DNA of 64,000 nt from positions 167,818-231,817 of the forward strand of contig ML133488.1 of NCBI GenBank assembly GCA_003864495.1, read 5' to 3'. Below the pieces are notes generated by a model, which searched no databases, was not told the origin of the DNA, and saw nothing but the letters and a program-made list of their open reading frames with translations. Made by a program: the position numbers and the translations under genes. Origin of the DNA: Nemopilema nomurai. Taxonomy: Eukaryota; Cnidaria; Scyphozoa; Rhizostomeae; Rhizostomatidae. Below are positions 1 through 12,384 of this stretch, in pieces (positions within the stretch are counted from its first letter, which is position 1; every line of letters begins with the position of its first letter).

Positions 1-459
1 TACCCTAACCGTGGCATTTATACTTTTTTGGATTAGAGACACGTGTTATCTAATTAAAATTCTATTCTATATTTAGACATATTCTGCAACAACCCATTGA
101 AAAGCGACTGATACACCCTTTGGTACTAAGTGTGAAGTAGTTGCGATCATGACAAAGAGAAAGGTGTGTCTTTGAAATGAACCATTTGCATATCAAAGTT
201 ATTTTAATTGGACTATTTCTTTCTATTCTTATTAGTCAACAATTTTCCAAGCTTAAAATATGAATTAAAAGCCCCATGAGCAAGAAGTACTATTTATTGC
301 ATTGAAAGGTGTCAAGACAAGCACTATATAGCCCCAACCCCCTGAAACCCCTGCTGGGTCTGAAAAAATTAAACTTTTTTTGCCAGAAATGAAATCAGCG
401 CCATCGAAAACCCCATGTCAAATAGCCTTTATTTTCCCAAAATCCCCAGTTTTCGAAAA

Positions 460-755
460 AAATTTCAGACAATGCCTGCCAAAATTGTTGGCACATTTGC
501 GACAATTCTTTGACTCGCGTTCACTCATCCCCCTCCCCCCCTTCGAACAATGTTGTGTTGCTGCTAAACGAAGCGTCGATTTTACACCAAACTTTTTCCC
601 CAGATTGACTGAATGCTTTACTTTGTTACCAACATTGTTTTAGGGGGGAGGAGGGGGATTAACAGCTTGTGGCGTGTCAAAGAAATGAAAAATACAAAAA
701 CCAGAGAAAATACTGAGGTGTTCCAAGGACTTTTGGCAGGCATTGTCTGAAATTT
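460..755. repeat. Hairpin with perfect 25-bp arms (one per unit)
   Basis: The left arm at 460-484 and the right arm at 731-755 are exact reverse complements (core CAGACAATGCCTGCC / GGCAGGCATTGTCTG). Pairing continues imperfectly outward, where ATCAGCGCCATCGAAAAC near 391 mirrors GTTTTCGATGGCGCTGAT near 803. It also continues inward, where the C-rich tract with AACAATGTTG at about 526-556 mirrors the G-rich tract with CAACATTGTT at about 629-660. The structure resembles a MITE or foldback element and recurs in every full unit. The outer ends of the 23057-32579 block lie inside these arms. Confidence 0.85.
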
Positions 756-1644
756 TTATTCAAAACTGTTAATAATGACCCCAAAACCATTATCAAACCA
801 TAGGTTTTCGATGGCGCTGATCTCATTTTTCACGTTATTTTTTCAAAATTCCATGCCAGTTTTAAGCTATGGGGGTGTTCTTGATTGTTAAAGGAGTAAA
901 TACAATGACCCCCCTGAGATAAAGATACAATACCCCATCATCCATCAAAGAAACAAATCAGGAGCAAAAAATGATCTTTTTGGGTTGACACACGTTGTGG
1001 TTTGTATACTTGGGTTTTTTGAGAAAAACACATCGTTCTAAGGAGACCGAACAACTGCAGTGAAATGGGGATTTTCTGTTATTTTGCTGGAAAGAGTGGA
1101 TTTTCTTTGCAGACGTAATTAACTCAACTGCAGAAATTTTACTAGCAGAAAAACTGTAAAATTGGCATGGAAAAGTGAACTTGTTATTTTCCCATGGAAC
1201 GACACGCTGCCGCTTTTGGAGGGTGTTGTTGTTTGCTTTGCTCCCCCTAAAACCTCTTACAGCTTGGATATTTAGCTTTGCATCAACACTTCTGTCCTCG
1301 CTATCAAAAAAGCACCAAACTCCTTCATCTTTTGCTCCATACCGGATGATAGGGAGACAGAAGCAATGGTGGTTCGCTGCCGAGATTTAAAGTTCGGGTA
1401 TCAGTCTGCAGAGCGCGTGCAGAAACTGGTTCCTTCCTGCGGGCATTGTTTTGCCAAAATTGCTTTGGAGTGACAGTGACATTGACTGTCATTAATGATC
1501 GGATGCTTTGTTTTTGTTTGGTCTACGATACTAGATAGCTATTGTCTTCAATAATGGCATTCGCTATACAAAGACCCCCTAGGCAGTGGCAATGTCTCGA
1601 GCACATTCTTGTGCTGCGATGCATCCCCGAATGGTCGTCCAAAT

Positions 1645-2045
1645 GGTAAACCGTATGGTAAACCGTGGCACTTTTTCCCCATTTATTCATCAGCACGTGA
1701 ACTATTTGTTCCCATCTTTTTATAGAAGTGGTGCTTTTACGAAACCTACCCAGACATGAAGGTTTCTTTAGAATATCTTCGCTTTGAGGAAAGAAATTTA
1801 CGGAACTGTATGGTAAACCGTTGAAAATGAGAAAGCTTCTGAAGACATCAAATTTGAATTGCAAAAAGGGTAAACCGTGGACCATTTCTCGATTTTCTCG
1901 TTTCGCACTTATCAAAGCTACATCAAAGTTGACAATTACCTTCATAAAAGCATTGCACCACTCCTTACCGAAAAAAAATTAATTTTCTCAAGTAAACAAC
2001 AAAGTTATAAGCATTTTACAAATGGTAAACCGTGGGGTAAACCGT
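1645..2045 (+). repeat. Six-fold GGTAAACCGT motif cluster (one per unit)
   Basis: Six exact same-orientation copies of the 10-mer GGTAAACCGT start at 1645, 1657, 1812, 1869, 2024 and 2036. Two pairs are spaced exactly 12 bp start to start, and the outermost pairs lie 379 bp apart. The cluster recurs in every full unit. Subterminal or internal repeats of this sort often bind a transposase or an initiator-like protein; that role is an inference here. Confidence 0.85.
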
Positions 2046-2388
2046 GGAGAACAGACACTTTTCAACTCGCGCCGTTGCTTGCTAGCAAACAAGCGGCTTT
2101 TTAGATGAAGATAAGCGCTACAAATAACGAATAGCAAACTTAAATCAAATTGCGAAAGTTTTTTGATGAAAATAAATATTGTGTGCATGAGAAATTAAAG
2201 AATAAGTAGGAAAAATGAAACGTTTCTATGGTCACATGGCTGTCGGTGCGGAGGAGCAGCACCATGGAACGATTCTATTCATCTACTTTTTTGGTTAGCG
2301 TTGCAATGCAAGAGCCATCAGTTAGTTTTAAGCATTATAAAGTTCATCTATAACTTTGTTCTGTGTCCTTCGTTACGTACTACCATTT

Positions 2389-3133
2389 TCAGCGCTCGTG
2401 CATAGGTTTTATAGTTGAATCAATGGCAGAAGTACTGAAATTGGCAAGTGTCCTCAGTACCCTCTTCCTGAAGTCGTTGAAGTCCTCCTTCTCTATCCTT
2501 TCCCTAAGCGCTTCTTTAGTCATCTGTCGTTTTACGTTGTGAAATAAATTCTCTATTGGATTCAAATCTGGTGATCTCGGGGGTATTTTTACGACTTCTG
2601 CACCAATTTCATTCAATATATCTTTGGCTATTCTCCTGTTTTGACTTGGGTCATTATCCATTACAAAAAGCAGTTTGTCCCTCTTTTTGAAATGAGCGCA
2701 TTCTAATAATACATGCTTTAAAGTATTTCTGCAAACTTTGCAAACCACCTTCCATTCATCTTTTCGTATTCTTCGGCAATTACTACCCTTGAGGAAAATC
2801 CAACGCCCACCATGACATGCAACCTCCACCCCTCAGGTAGGCTTTTGCTTCCTTTCTTCGTATATCCCAGTCCCTCATTTGATTTTCTCCAGATTCTTCC
2901 ACATGGCGTCAATGCATCATCTCTGTGAGGATTCTGTTTGTGTAAACATTGAATTGCATCCAGATAAATGAGAACTTCGTCGCTCAAAAACTCTTCATAA
3001 TATGCCCAAAGCGTCTTTGCTTTCTATCTGCAGGCGATAAAGCTCCTTTACGACTCAGTCGCAAACACTTGTATTCTGCTTGATTCAGTACCCTAACCGT
3101 GGCATTTATACTTTTTTGGATTAGAGACACGTG
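2389..3133 (-). pseudogene. Tc1/IS630-type DD34E transposase remnant, unit 1
   Basis: Minus-strand remnant readable in three frames. The N-terminal piece (about 2984-3133) contains RVLNQAEYKCLRLSRKGALS and crosses the nominal unit boundary. The middle piece (2718-2987) holds the first catalytic Asp in EVLIYLDAIQ, then RIWRKSNEGLGY, GWRLHVMVGVGF and AEEYEKMNGRWF. The C-terminal piece (2389 to about 2700) holds the second Asp in FVMDNDPSQN and the Glu in RSPDLNPIENLFHN, with 34 residues between Asp and Glu (DD34E). Two frameshifts separate the pieces, so no intact enzyme is encoded. The recognisable N-terminal helix-turn-helix region is missing. The order of motifs is that of IS630/Tc1-mariner transposases. 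Confidence 0.9.
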
Positions 3134-6100
3134 TTATCTAATTAAAATTCTATTCTATATTTAGACATATTCTGCAACAACCCATTGAAAAGCGACTGAT
3201 ACACCCTTTGGTACTAAGTGTGAAGTAGTTGCGATCATGACAAAGAGAAAGGTGTGTCTTTGAAATGAACCATTTGCATATCAAAGTTATTTTAATTGGA
3301 CTATTTCTTTCTATTCTTATTAGTCAACAATTTTCCAAGCTTAAAATATGAATTAAAAGCCCCATGAGCAAGAAGTACTATTTATTGCATTGAAAGGTGT
3401 CAAGACAAGCACTATATAGCCCCAACCCCCTGAAACCCCTGCTGGGTCTGAAAAAATTAAACTTTTTTTGCCAGAAATGAAATCAGCGCCATCGAAAACC
3501 CCATGTCAAATAGCCTTTATTTTCCCAAAATCCCCAGTTTTCGAAAAAAATTTCAGACAATGCCTGCCAAAATTGTTGGCACATTTGCGACAATTCTTTG
3601 ACTCGCGTTCACTCATCCCCCTCCCCCCTTCGAACAATGTTGTGTTGCTGCTAAACGAAGCGTCGATTTTACACCAAACTTTTTCCCCAGATTGACTGAA
3701 TGCTTTACTTTGTTACCAACATTGTTTTAGGGGGGAGGAGGGGGATTAACAGCTTGTGGCGTGTCAAAGAAATGAAAAATACAAAAACCAGAGAAAATAC
3801 TGAGGTGTTCCAAGGACTTTTGGCAGGCATTGTCTGAAATTTTTATTCAAAACTGTTAATAATGACCCCAAAACCATTATCAAACCATAGGTTTTCGATG
3901 GCGCTGATCTCATTTTTCACGTTATTTTTTCAAAATTCCATGCCAGTTTTAAGCTATGGGGGTGTTCTTGATTGTTAAAGGAGTAAATACAATGACCCCC
4001 CTGAGATAAAGATACAATACCCCATCATCCATCAAAGAAACAAATCAGGAGCAAAAAATGATCTTTTTGGGTTGACACACGTTGTGGTTTGTATACTTGG
4101 GTTTTTGAGAAAAACACATCGTTCTAAGGAGACCGAACAACTGCAGTGAAATGGGGATTTTCTGTTATTTTGCTGGAAAGAGTGGATTTTCTTTGCAGAC
4201 GTAATTAACTCAACTGCAGAAATTTTACTAGCAGAAAAACTGTAAAATTGGCATGGAAAAGTGAACTTGTTATTTTCCCATGGAACGACACGCTGCCGCT
4301 TTTGGAGGGTGTTGTTGTTTGCTTTGCTCCCCCTAAAACCTCTTACAGCTTGGATATTTAGCTTTGCATCAACACTTCTGTCCTCGCTATCAAAAAAGCA
4401 CCAAACTCCTTCATCTTTTGCTCCATACCGGATGATAGGGAGACAGAAGCAATGGTGGTTCGCTGCCGAGATTTAAAGTTCGGGTATCAGTCTGCAGAGC
4501 GCGTGCAGAAACTGGTTCCTTCCTGCGGGCATTGTTTTGCCAAAATTGCTTTGGAGTGACAGTGACATTGACTGTCATTAATGATCGGATGCTTTTTTTG
4601 TTTGGTCTACGATACTAGATAGCTATTGTCTTCAATAATGGCATTCGCTATACAAAGACCCCCTAGGCAGTGGCAATGTCTCGAGCACATTCTTGTGCTG
4701 CGATGCATCCCCGAATGGTCGTCCAAATGGTAAACCGTATGGTAAACCGTGGCACTTTTTCCCCATTTATTCATCAGCACGTGAACTATTTGTTCCCATC
4801 TTTTTATAGAAGTGGTGCTTTTACGAAACCTACCCAGACATGAAGGTTTCTTTAGAATATCTTCGCTTTGAGGAAAGAAATTTACGGAACTGTATGGTAA
4901 ACCGTTGAAAATGAGAAAGCTTCTGAAGACATCAAATTTGAATTGCAAAAAGGGTAAACCGTGGACCATTTCTCGATTTTCTCGTTTCGCACTTATCAAA
5001 GCTACATCAAAGTTGACAATTACCTTCATAAAAGCATTGCACCACTCCTTACCGAAAAAAAATTAATTTTCTCAAGTAAACAACAAAGTTATAAGCATTT
5101 TACAAATGGTAAACCGTGGGGTAAACCGTGGAGAACAGACACTTTTCAACTCGCGCCGTTGCTTGCTAGCAAACAAGCGGCTTTTTAGATGAAGATAAGC
5201 GCTACAAATAACGAATAGCAAACTTAAATCAAATTGCGAAAGTTTTTTGATGAAAATAAATATTGTGTGCATGAGAAATTAAAGAATAAGTAGGAAAAAT
5301 GAAACGTTTCTATGGTCACATGGCTGTCGGTGCGGAGGAGCAGCACCATGGAACGATTCTATTCATCTACTTTTTTGGTTAGCGTTGCAATGCAAGAGCC
5401 ATCAGTTAGTTTTAAGCATTATAAAGTTCATCTATAACTTTGTTCTGTGTCCTTCGTTACGTACTACCATTTTCAGCGCTCGTGCATAGGTTTTATAGTT
5501 GAATCAATGGCAGAAGTACTGAAATTGGCAAGTGTCCTCAGTACCCTCTTCCTGAAGTCGTTGAAGTCCTCCTTCTCTATCCTTTCCCTAAGCGCTTCTT
5601 TAGTCATCTGTCGTTTTACGTTGTGAAATAAATTCTCTATTGGATTCAAATCTGGTGATCTCGGGGGTATTTTTACGACTTCTGCACCAATTTCATTCAA
5701 TATATCTTTGGCTATTCTCCTGTTTTGACTTGGGTCATTATCCATTACAAAAAGCAGTTTGTCCCTCTTTTTGAAATGAGCGCATTCTAATAATACATGC
5801 TTTAAAGTATTTCTGCAAACTTTGCAAACCACCTTCCATTCATCTTTTCGTATTCTTCGGCAATTACTACCCTTGAGGAAAATCCAACGCCCACCATGAC
5901 ATGCAACCTCCACCCCTCAGGTAGGCTTTTGCTTCCTTTCTTCGTATATCCCAGTCCCTCATTTGATTTTCTCCAGATTCTTCCACATGGCGTCAATGCA
6001 TCATCTCTGTGAGGATTCTGTTTGTGTAAACATTGAATTGCATCCAGATAAATGAGAACTTCGTCGCTCAAAAACTCTTCATAATATGCCCAAAGCGTCT

Positions 6101-6172
6101 TTGCTTTCTATCTGCAGGCGATAAAGCTCCTTTACGACTCAGTCGCAAACACTTGTATTCTGCTTGATTCAG
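3089..6172. repeat. Array unit 2
   Basis: Full copy of the unit. Polypyrimidine tract C5-T-C6. Other differences from unit 1 are short homopolymer indels, for example one T fewer in the run near 4102. Confidence 0.95.
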
Positions 6173-6217
6173 TACCCTAACCGTGGCATTTATACTTTTT
6201 TGGATTAGAGACACGTG
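5473..6217 (-). pseudogene. Tc1/IS630-type transposase remnant, unit 2
   Basis: Same structure and same two frameshifts as the unit 1 copy; the DDE-containing piece lies at 5473 to about 5785 and the first-Asp piece at 5802-6071. Confidence 0.9.
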
Positions 6218-9200
6218 TTATCTAATTAAAATTCTATTCTATATTTAGACATATTCTGCAACAACCCATTGAAAAGCGACTGATACACCCTTTGGTACTA
6301 AGTGTGAAGTAGTTGCGATCATGACAAAGAGAAAGGTGTGTCTTTGAAATGAACCATTTGCATATCAAAGTTATTTTAATTGGACTATTTCTTTCTATTC
6401 TTATTAGTCAACAATTTTCCAAGCTTAAAATATGAATTAAAAGCCCCATGAGCAAGAAGTACTATTTATTGCATTGAAAGGTGTCAAGACAAGCACTATA
6501 TAGCCCCAACCCCCTGAAACCCCTGCTGGGTCTGAAAAAATTAAACTTTTTTTGCCAGAAATGAAATCAGCGCCATCGAAAACCCCATGTCAAATAGCCT
6601 TTATTTTCCCAAAATCCCCAGTTTTCGAAAAAAATTTCAGACAATGCCTGCCAAAATTGTTGGCACATTTGCGACAATTCTTTGACTCGCGTTCACTCAT
6701 CCCCTCCCCCCTTCGAACAATGTTGTGTTGCTGCTAAACGAAGCGTCGATTTTACACCAAACTTTTTCCCCAGATTGACTGAATGCTTTACTTTGTTACC
6801 AACATTGTTTTAGGGGGGAGGAGGGGGATTAACAGCTTGTGGCGTGTCAAAGAAATGAAAAATACAAAAACCAGAGAAAATACTGAGGTGTTCCAAGGAC
6901 TTTTGGCAGGCATTGTCTGAAATTTTTATTCAAAACTGTTAATAATGACCCCAAAACCATTATCAAACCATAGGTTTTCGATGGCGCTGATCTCATTTTT
7001 CACGTTATTTTTTCAAAATTCCATGCCAGTTTTAAGCTATGGGGGTGTTCTTGATTGTTAAAGGAGTAAATACAATGACCCCCCTGAGATAAAGATACAA
7101 TACCCCATCATCCATCAAAGAAACAAATCAGGAGCAAAAAATGATCTTTTTGGGTTGACACACGTTGTGGTTTGTATACTTGGGTTTTTTGAGAAAAACA
7201 CATCGTTCTAAGGAGACCGAACAACTGCAGTGAAATGGGGATTTTCTGTTATTTTGCTGGAAAGAGTGGATTTTCTTTGCAGACGTAATTAACTCAACTG
7301 CAGAAATTTTACTAGCAGAAAAACTGTAAAATTGGCATGGAAAAGTGAACTTGTTATTTTCCCATGGAACGACACGCTGCCGCTTTTGGAGGGTGTTGTT
7401 GTTTGCTTTGCTCCCCCTAAAACCTCTTACAGCTTGGATATTTAGCTTTGCATCAACACTTCTGTCCTCGCTATCAAAAAAGCACCAAACTCCTTCATCT
7501 TTTGCTCCATACCGGATGATAGGGAGACAGAAGCAATGGTGGTTCGCTGCCGAGATTTAAAGTTCGGGTATCAGTCTGCAGAGCGCGTGCAGAAACTGGT
7601 TCCTTCCTGCGGGCATTTTTTGCCAAAATTGTTTGGAGTGACAGTGACATTGACTGTCATTAATGATCGGATGCTTTGTTTTTGTTTGGTCTACGATACT
7701 AGATAGCTATTGTCTTCAATAATGGCATTCGCTATACAAAGACCCCCTAGGCAGTGGCAATGTCTCGAGCACATTCTTGTGCTGCGATGCATCCCCGAAT
7801 GGTCGTCCAAATGGTAAACCGTATGGTAAACCGTGGCACTTTTTCCCCATTTATTCATCAGCACGTGAACTATTTGTTCCCATCTTTTTATAGAAGTGGT
7901 GCTTTTACGAAACCTACCCAGACATGAAGGTTTCTTTAGAATATCTTCGCTTTGAGGAAAGAAATTTACGGAACTGTATGGTAAACCGTTGAAAATGAGA
8001 AAGCTTCTGAAGACATCAAATTTGAATTGCAAAAAGGGTAAACCGTGGACCATTTCTCGATTTTCTCGTTTCGCACTTATCAAAGCTACATCAAAGTTGA
8101 CAATTACCTTCATAAAAGCATTGCACCACTCCTTACCGAAAAAAAATTAATTTTCTCAAGTAAACAACAAAGTTATAAGCATTTTACAAATGGTAAACCG
8201 TGGGGTAAACCGTGGAGAACAGACACTTTTCAACTCGCGCCGTTGCTTGCTAGCAAACAAGCGGCTTTTTAGATGAAGATAAGCGCTACAAATAACGAAT
8301 AGCAAACTTAAATCAAATTGCGAAAGTTTTTTGATGAAAATAAATATTGTGTGCATGAGAAATTAAAGAATAAGTAGGAAAAATGAAACGTTTCTATGGT
8401 CACATGGCTGTCGGTGCGGAGGAGCAGCACCATGGAACGATTCTATTCATCTACTTTTTTGGTTAGCGTTGCAATGCAAGAGCCATCAGTTAGTTTTAAG
8501 CATTATAAAGTTCATCTATAACTTTGTTCTGTGTCCTTCGTTACGTACTACCATTTTCAGCGCTCGTGCATAGGTTTTATAGTTGAATCAATGGCAGAAG
8601 TACTGAAATTGGCAAGTGTCCTCAGTACCCTCTTCCTGAAGTCGTTGAAGTCCTCCTTCTCTATCCTTTCCCTAAGCGCTTCTTTAGTCATCTGTCGTTT
8701 TACGTTGTGAAATAAATTCTCTATTGGATTCAAATCTGGTGATCTCGGGGTATTTTTACGACTTCTGCACCAATTTCATTCAATATATCTTTGGCTATTC
8801 TCCTGTTTTGACTTGGGTCATTATCCATTACAAAAAGCAGTTTGTCCCTCTTTTTGAAATGAGCGCATTCTAATAATACATGCTTTAAAGTATTTCTGCA
8901 AACTTTGCAAACCACCTTCCATTCATCTTTTCGTATTCTTCGGCAATTACTACCCTTGAGGAAAATCCAACGCCCACCATGACATGCAACCTCCACCCCT
9001 CAGGTAGGCTTTTGCTTCCTTTCTTCGTATATCCCAGTCCCTCATTTGATTTTCTCCAGATTCTTCCACATGGCGTCAATGCATCATCTCTGTGAGGATT
9101 CTGTTTGTGTAAACATTGAATTGCATCCAGATAAATGAGAACTTCGTCGCTCAAAAACTCTTCATAATATGCCCAAAGCGTCTTTGCTTTCTATCTGCAG

Positions 9201-9255
9201 GCGATAAAGCTCCTTTACGACTCAGTCGCAAACACTTGTATTCTGCTTGATTCAG
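6173..9255. repeat. Array unit 3
   Basis: Full copy. Polypyrimidine tract C4-T-C6. One G is missing near 8750, which adds a further frameshift to the transposase remnant, and there are small deletions around 7616-7632. Confidence 0.95.
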
Positions 9256-9300
9256 TACCCTAACCGTGGCATTTATACTTTTTTGGATTAGAGACACGTG
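8557..9300 (-). pseudogene. Tc1/IS630-type transposase remnant, unit 3
   Basis: As in unit 1 but with one G missing near 8750, just before the RSPDLNPIE segment. This separates the second Asp from the catalytic Glu by an additional frameshift. Confidence 0.9.
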
Positions 9301-12300
9301 TTATCTAATTAAAATTCTATTCTATATTTAGACATATTCTGCAACAACCCATTGAAAAGCGACTGATACACCCTTTGGTACTAAGTGTGAAGTAGTTGCG
9401 ATCATGACAAAGAGAAAGGTGTGTCTTTGAAATGAACCATTTGCATATCAAAGTTATTTTAATTGGACTATTTCTTTCTATTCTTATTAGTCAACAATTT
9501 TCCAAGCTTAAAATATGAATTAAAAGCCCCATGAGCAAGAAGTACTATTTATTGCATTGAAAGGTGTCAAGACAAGCACTATATAGCCCCAACCCCCTGA
9601 AACCCCTGCTGGGTCTGAAAAAATTAAACTTTTTTTGCCAGAAATGAAATCAGCGCCATCGAAAACCCCATGTCAAATAGCCTTTATTTTCCCAAAATCC
9701 CCAGTTTTCGAAAAAAATTTCAGACAATGCCTGCCAAAATTGTTGGCACATTTGCGACAATTCTTTGACTCGCGTTCACTCATCCCCCTCCCCCCTTCGA
9801 ACAATGTTGTGTTGCTGCTAAACGAAGCGTCGATTTTACACCAAACTTTTTCCCCAGATTGACTGAATGCTTTACTTTGTTACCAACATTGTTTTAGGGG
9901 GGAGGAGGGGGATTAACAGCTTGTGGCGTGTCAAAGAAATGAAAAATACAAAAACCAGAGAAAATACTGAGGTGTTCCAAGGACTTTTGGCAGGCATTGT
10001 CTGAAATTTTTATTCAAAACTGTTAATAATGACCCCAAAACCATTATCAAACCATAGGTTTTCGATGGCGCTGATCTCATTTTTCACGTTATTTTTTCAA
10101 AATTCCATGCCAGTTTTAAGCTATGGGGGTGTTCTTGATTGTTAAAGGAGTAAATACAATGACCCCCCTGAGATAAAGATACAATACCCCATCATCCATC
10201 AAAGAAACAAATCAGGAGCAAAAAATGATCTTTTTGGGTTGACACACGTTGTGGTTTGTATACTTGGGTTTTTTGAGAAAAACACATCGTTCTAAGGAGA
10301 CCGAACAACTGCAGTGAAATGGGGATTTTCTGTTATTTTGCTGGAAAGAGTGGATTTTCTTTGCAGACGTAATTAACTCAACTGCAGAAATTTTACTAGC
10401 AGAAAAACTGTAAAATTGGCATGGAAAAGTGAACTTGTTATTTTCCCATGGAACGACACGCTGCCGCTTTTGGAGGGTGTTGTGTTTGCTTTGCTCCCCC
10501 TAAAACCTCTTACAGCTTGGATATTTAGCTTTGCATCAACACTTCTGTCCTCGCTATCAAAAAAGCACCAAACTCCTTCATCTTTTGCTCCATACCGATG
10601 ATAGGGAGACAGAAGCAATGGTGGTTCGCTGCCGAGATTTAAAGTTCGGGTATCAGTCTGCAGAGCGCGTGCAGAAACTGGTTCCTTCCTGCGGGCATTG
10701 TTTTGCCAAAATTGCTTTGGAGTGACAGTGACATTGACTGTCATTAATGATCGGATGCTTTGTTTTTGTTTGGTCTACGATACTAGATAGCTATTGTCTT
10801 CAATAATGGCATTCGCTATACAAAGACCCCCTAGGCAGTGGCAATGTCTCGAGCACATTCTTGTGCTGCGATGCATCCCCGAATGGTCGTCCAAATGGTA
10901 AACCGTATGGTAAACCGTGGCACTTTTTCCCCATTTATTCATCAGCACGTGAACTATTTGTTCCCATCTTTTTATAGAAGTGGTGCTTTTACGAAACCTA
11001 CCCAGACATGAAGGTTTCTTTAGAATATCTTCGCTTTGAGGAAAGAAATTTACGGAACTGTATGGTAAACCGTTGAAAATGAGAAAGCTTCTGAAGACAT
11101 CAAATTTGAATTGCAAAAAGGGTAAACCGTGGACCATTTCTCGATTTTCTCGTTTCGCACTTATCAAAGCTACATCAAAGTTGACAATTACCTTCATAAA
11201 AGCATTGCACCACTCCTTACCGAAAAAAAATTAATTTTCTCAAGTAAACAACAAAGTTATAAGCATTTTACAAATGGTAAACCGTGGGGTAAACCGTGGA
11301 GAACAGACACTTTTCAACTCGCGCCGTTGCTTGCTAGCAAACAAGCGGCTTTTTAGATGAAGATAAGCGCTACAAATAACGAATAGCAAACTTAAATCAA
11401 ATTGCGAAAGTTTTTTGATGAAAATAAATATTGTGTGCATGAGAAATTAAAGAATAAGTAGGAAAAATGAAACGTTTCTATGGTCACATGGCTGTCGGTG
11501 CGGAGGAGCAGCACCATGGAACGATTCTATTCATCTACTTTTTTGGTTAGCGTTGCAATGCAAGAGCCATCAGTTAGTTTTAAGCATTATAAAGTTCATC
11601 TATACTTTGTTCTGTGTCCTTCGTTACGTACTACCATTTTCAGCGCTCGTGCATAGGTTTTATAGTTGAATCAATGGCAGAAGTACTGAAATTGGCAAGT
11701 GTCCTCAGTACCCTCTTCCTGAAGTCGTTGAAGTCCTCCTTCTCTATCCTTTCCCTAAGCGCTTCTTTAGTCATCTGTCGTTTTACGTTGTGAAATAAAT
11801 TCTCTATTGGATTCAAATCTGGTGATCTCGGGGGTATTTTTACGACTTCTGCACCAATTTCATTCAATATATCTTTGGCTATTCTCCTGTTTTGACTTGG
11901 GTCATTATCCATTACAAAAAGCAGTTTGTCCCTCTTTTTGAAATGAGCGCATTCTAATAATACATGCTTTAAAGTATTTCTGCAAACTTTGCAAACCACC
12001 TTCCATTCATCTTTTCGTATTCTTCGGCAATTACTACCCTTGAGGAAAATCCAACGCCCACCATGACATGCAACCTCCACCCCTCAGGTAGGCTTTTGCT
12101 TCCTTTCTTCGTATATCCCAGTCCCTCATTTGATTTTCTCCAGATTCTTCCACATGGCGTCAATGCATCATCTCTGTGAGGATTCTGTTTGTGTAAACAT
12201 TGAATTGCATCCAGATAAATGAGAACTTCGTCGCTCAAAAACTCTTCATAATATGCCCAAAGCGTCTTTGCTTTCTATCTGCAGGCGATAAAGCTCCTTT

Positions 12301-12339
12301 ACGACTCAGTCGCAAACACTTGTATTCTGCTTGATTCAG
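9256..12339. repeat. Array unit 4
   Basis: Full copy. Polypyrimidine tract C5-T-C6. Single-base losses near 10484 and 10597 change the reading frames that overlap that part of the unit, which argues that those frames are not under selection. Confidence 0.95.
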
Positions 12340-12384
12340 TACCCTAACCGTGGCATTTATACTTTTTTGGATTAGAGACACGTG
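11640..12384 (-). pseudogene. Tc1/IS630-type transposase remnant, unit 4
   Basis: Same three-frame structure as unit 1 with no further disabling change seen in the pieces that remain open. Confidence 0.9.

Larger units (their letters stand above)
1..3088. repeat. Array unit 1
   Basis: Reference unit for this annotation. Landmarks: hairpin arms 460-484 and 731-755; C/G-rich loop tracts near 528-542 and 643-658; GGTAAACCGT cluster 1645-2045; transposase remnant 2389-3133, crossing into the next unit. The polypyrimidine tract reads C5-T-C7. Confidence 0.95.

Noticed and set aside
1..20. Telomere-like TACCCTAACC at unit starts
   Set aside because: CCCTAA occurs once per unit and is not tandemly repeated; the region encodes part of the transposase relic on the other strand.
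380..643. Repeated plus-strand frame MPEMKSAPSKT...
   Set aside because: It translates the left arm of the hairpin and changes its end with every change in the C tract.
1175..1390. 71-codon frame MNLLFSHGTT... in many units
   Set aside because: Broken by single-base deletions in units 4 and 5 and without any recognisable domain.
1523..1945. 140-codon minus-strand open frame repeated in each unit
   Set aside because: It overlaps the GGTAAACCGT cluster and merely translates it (YHTVYHL). It changes length in copies with single-base indels, and no motif or composition suggests a protein.
1645..2045. CRISPR-like repeat array
   Set aside because: The repeats are only 10 bp, irregularly spaced, have no unique spacers of constant length, and lie in animal DNA.
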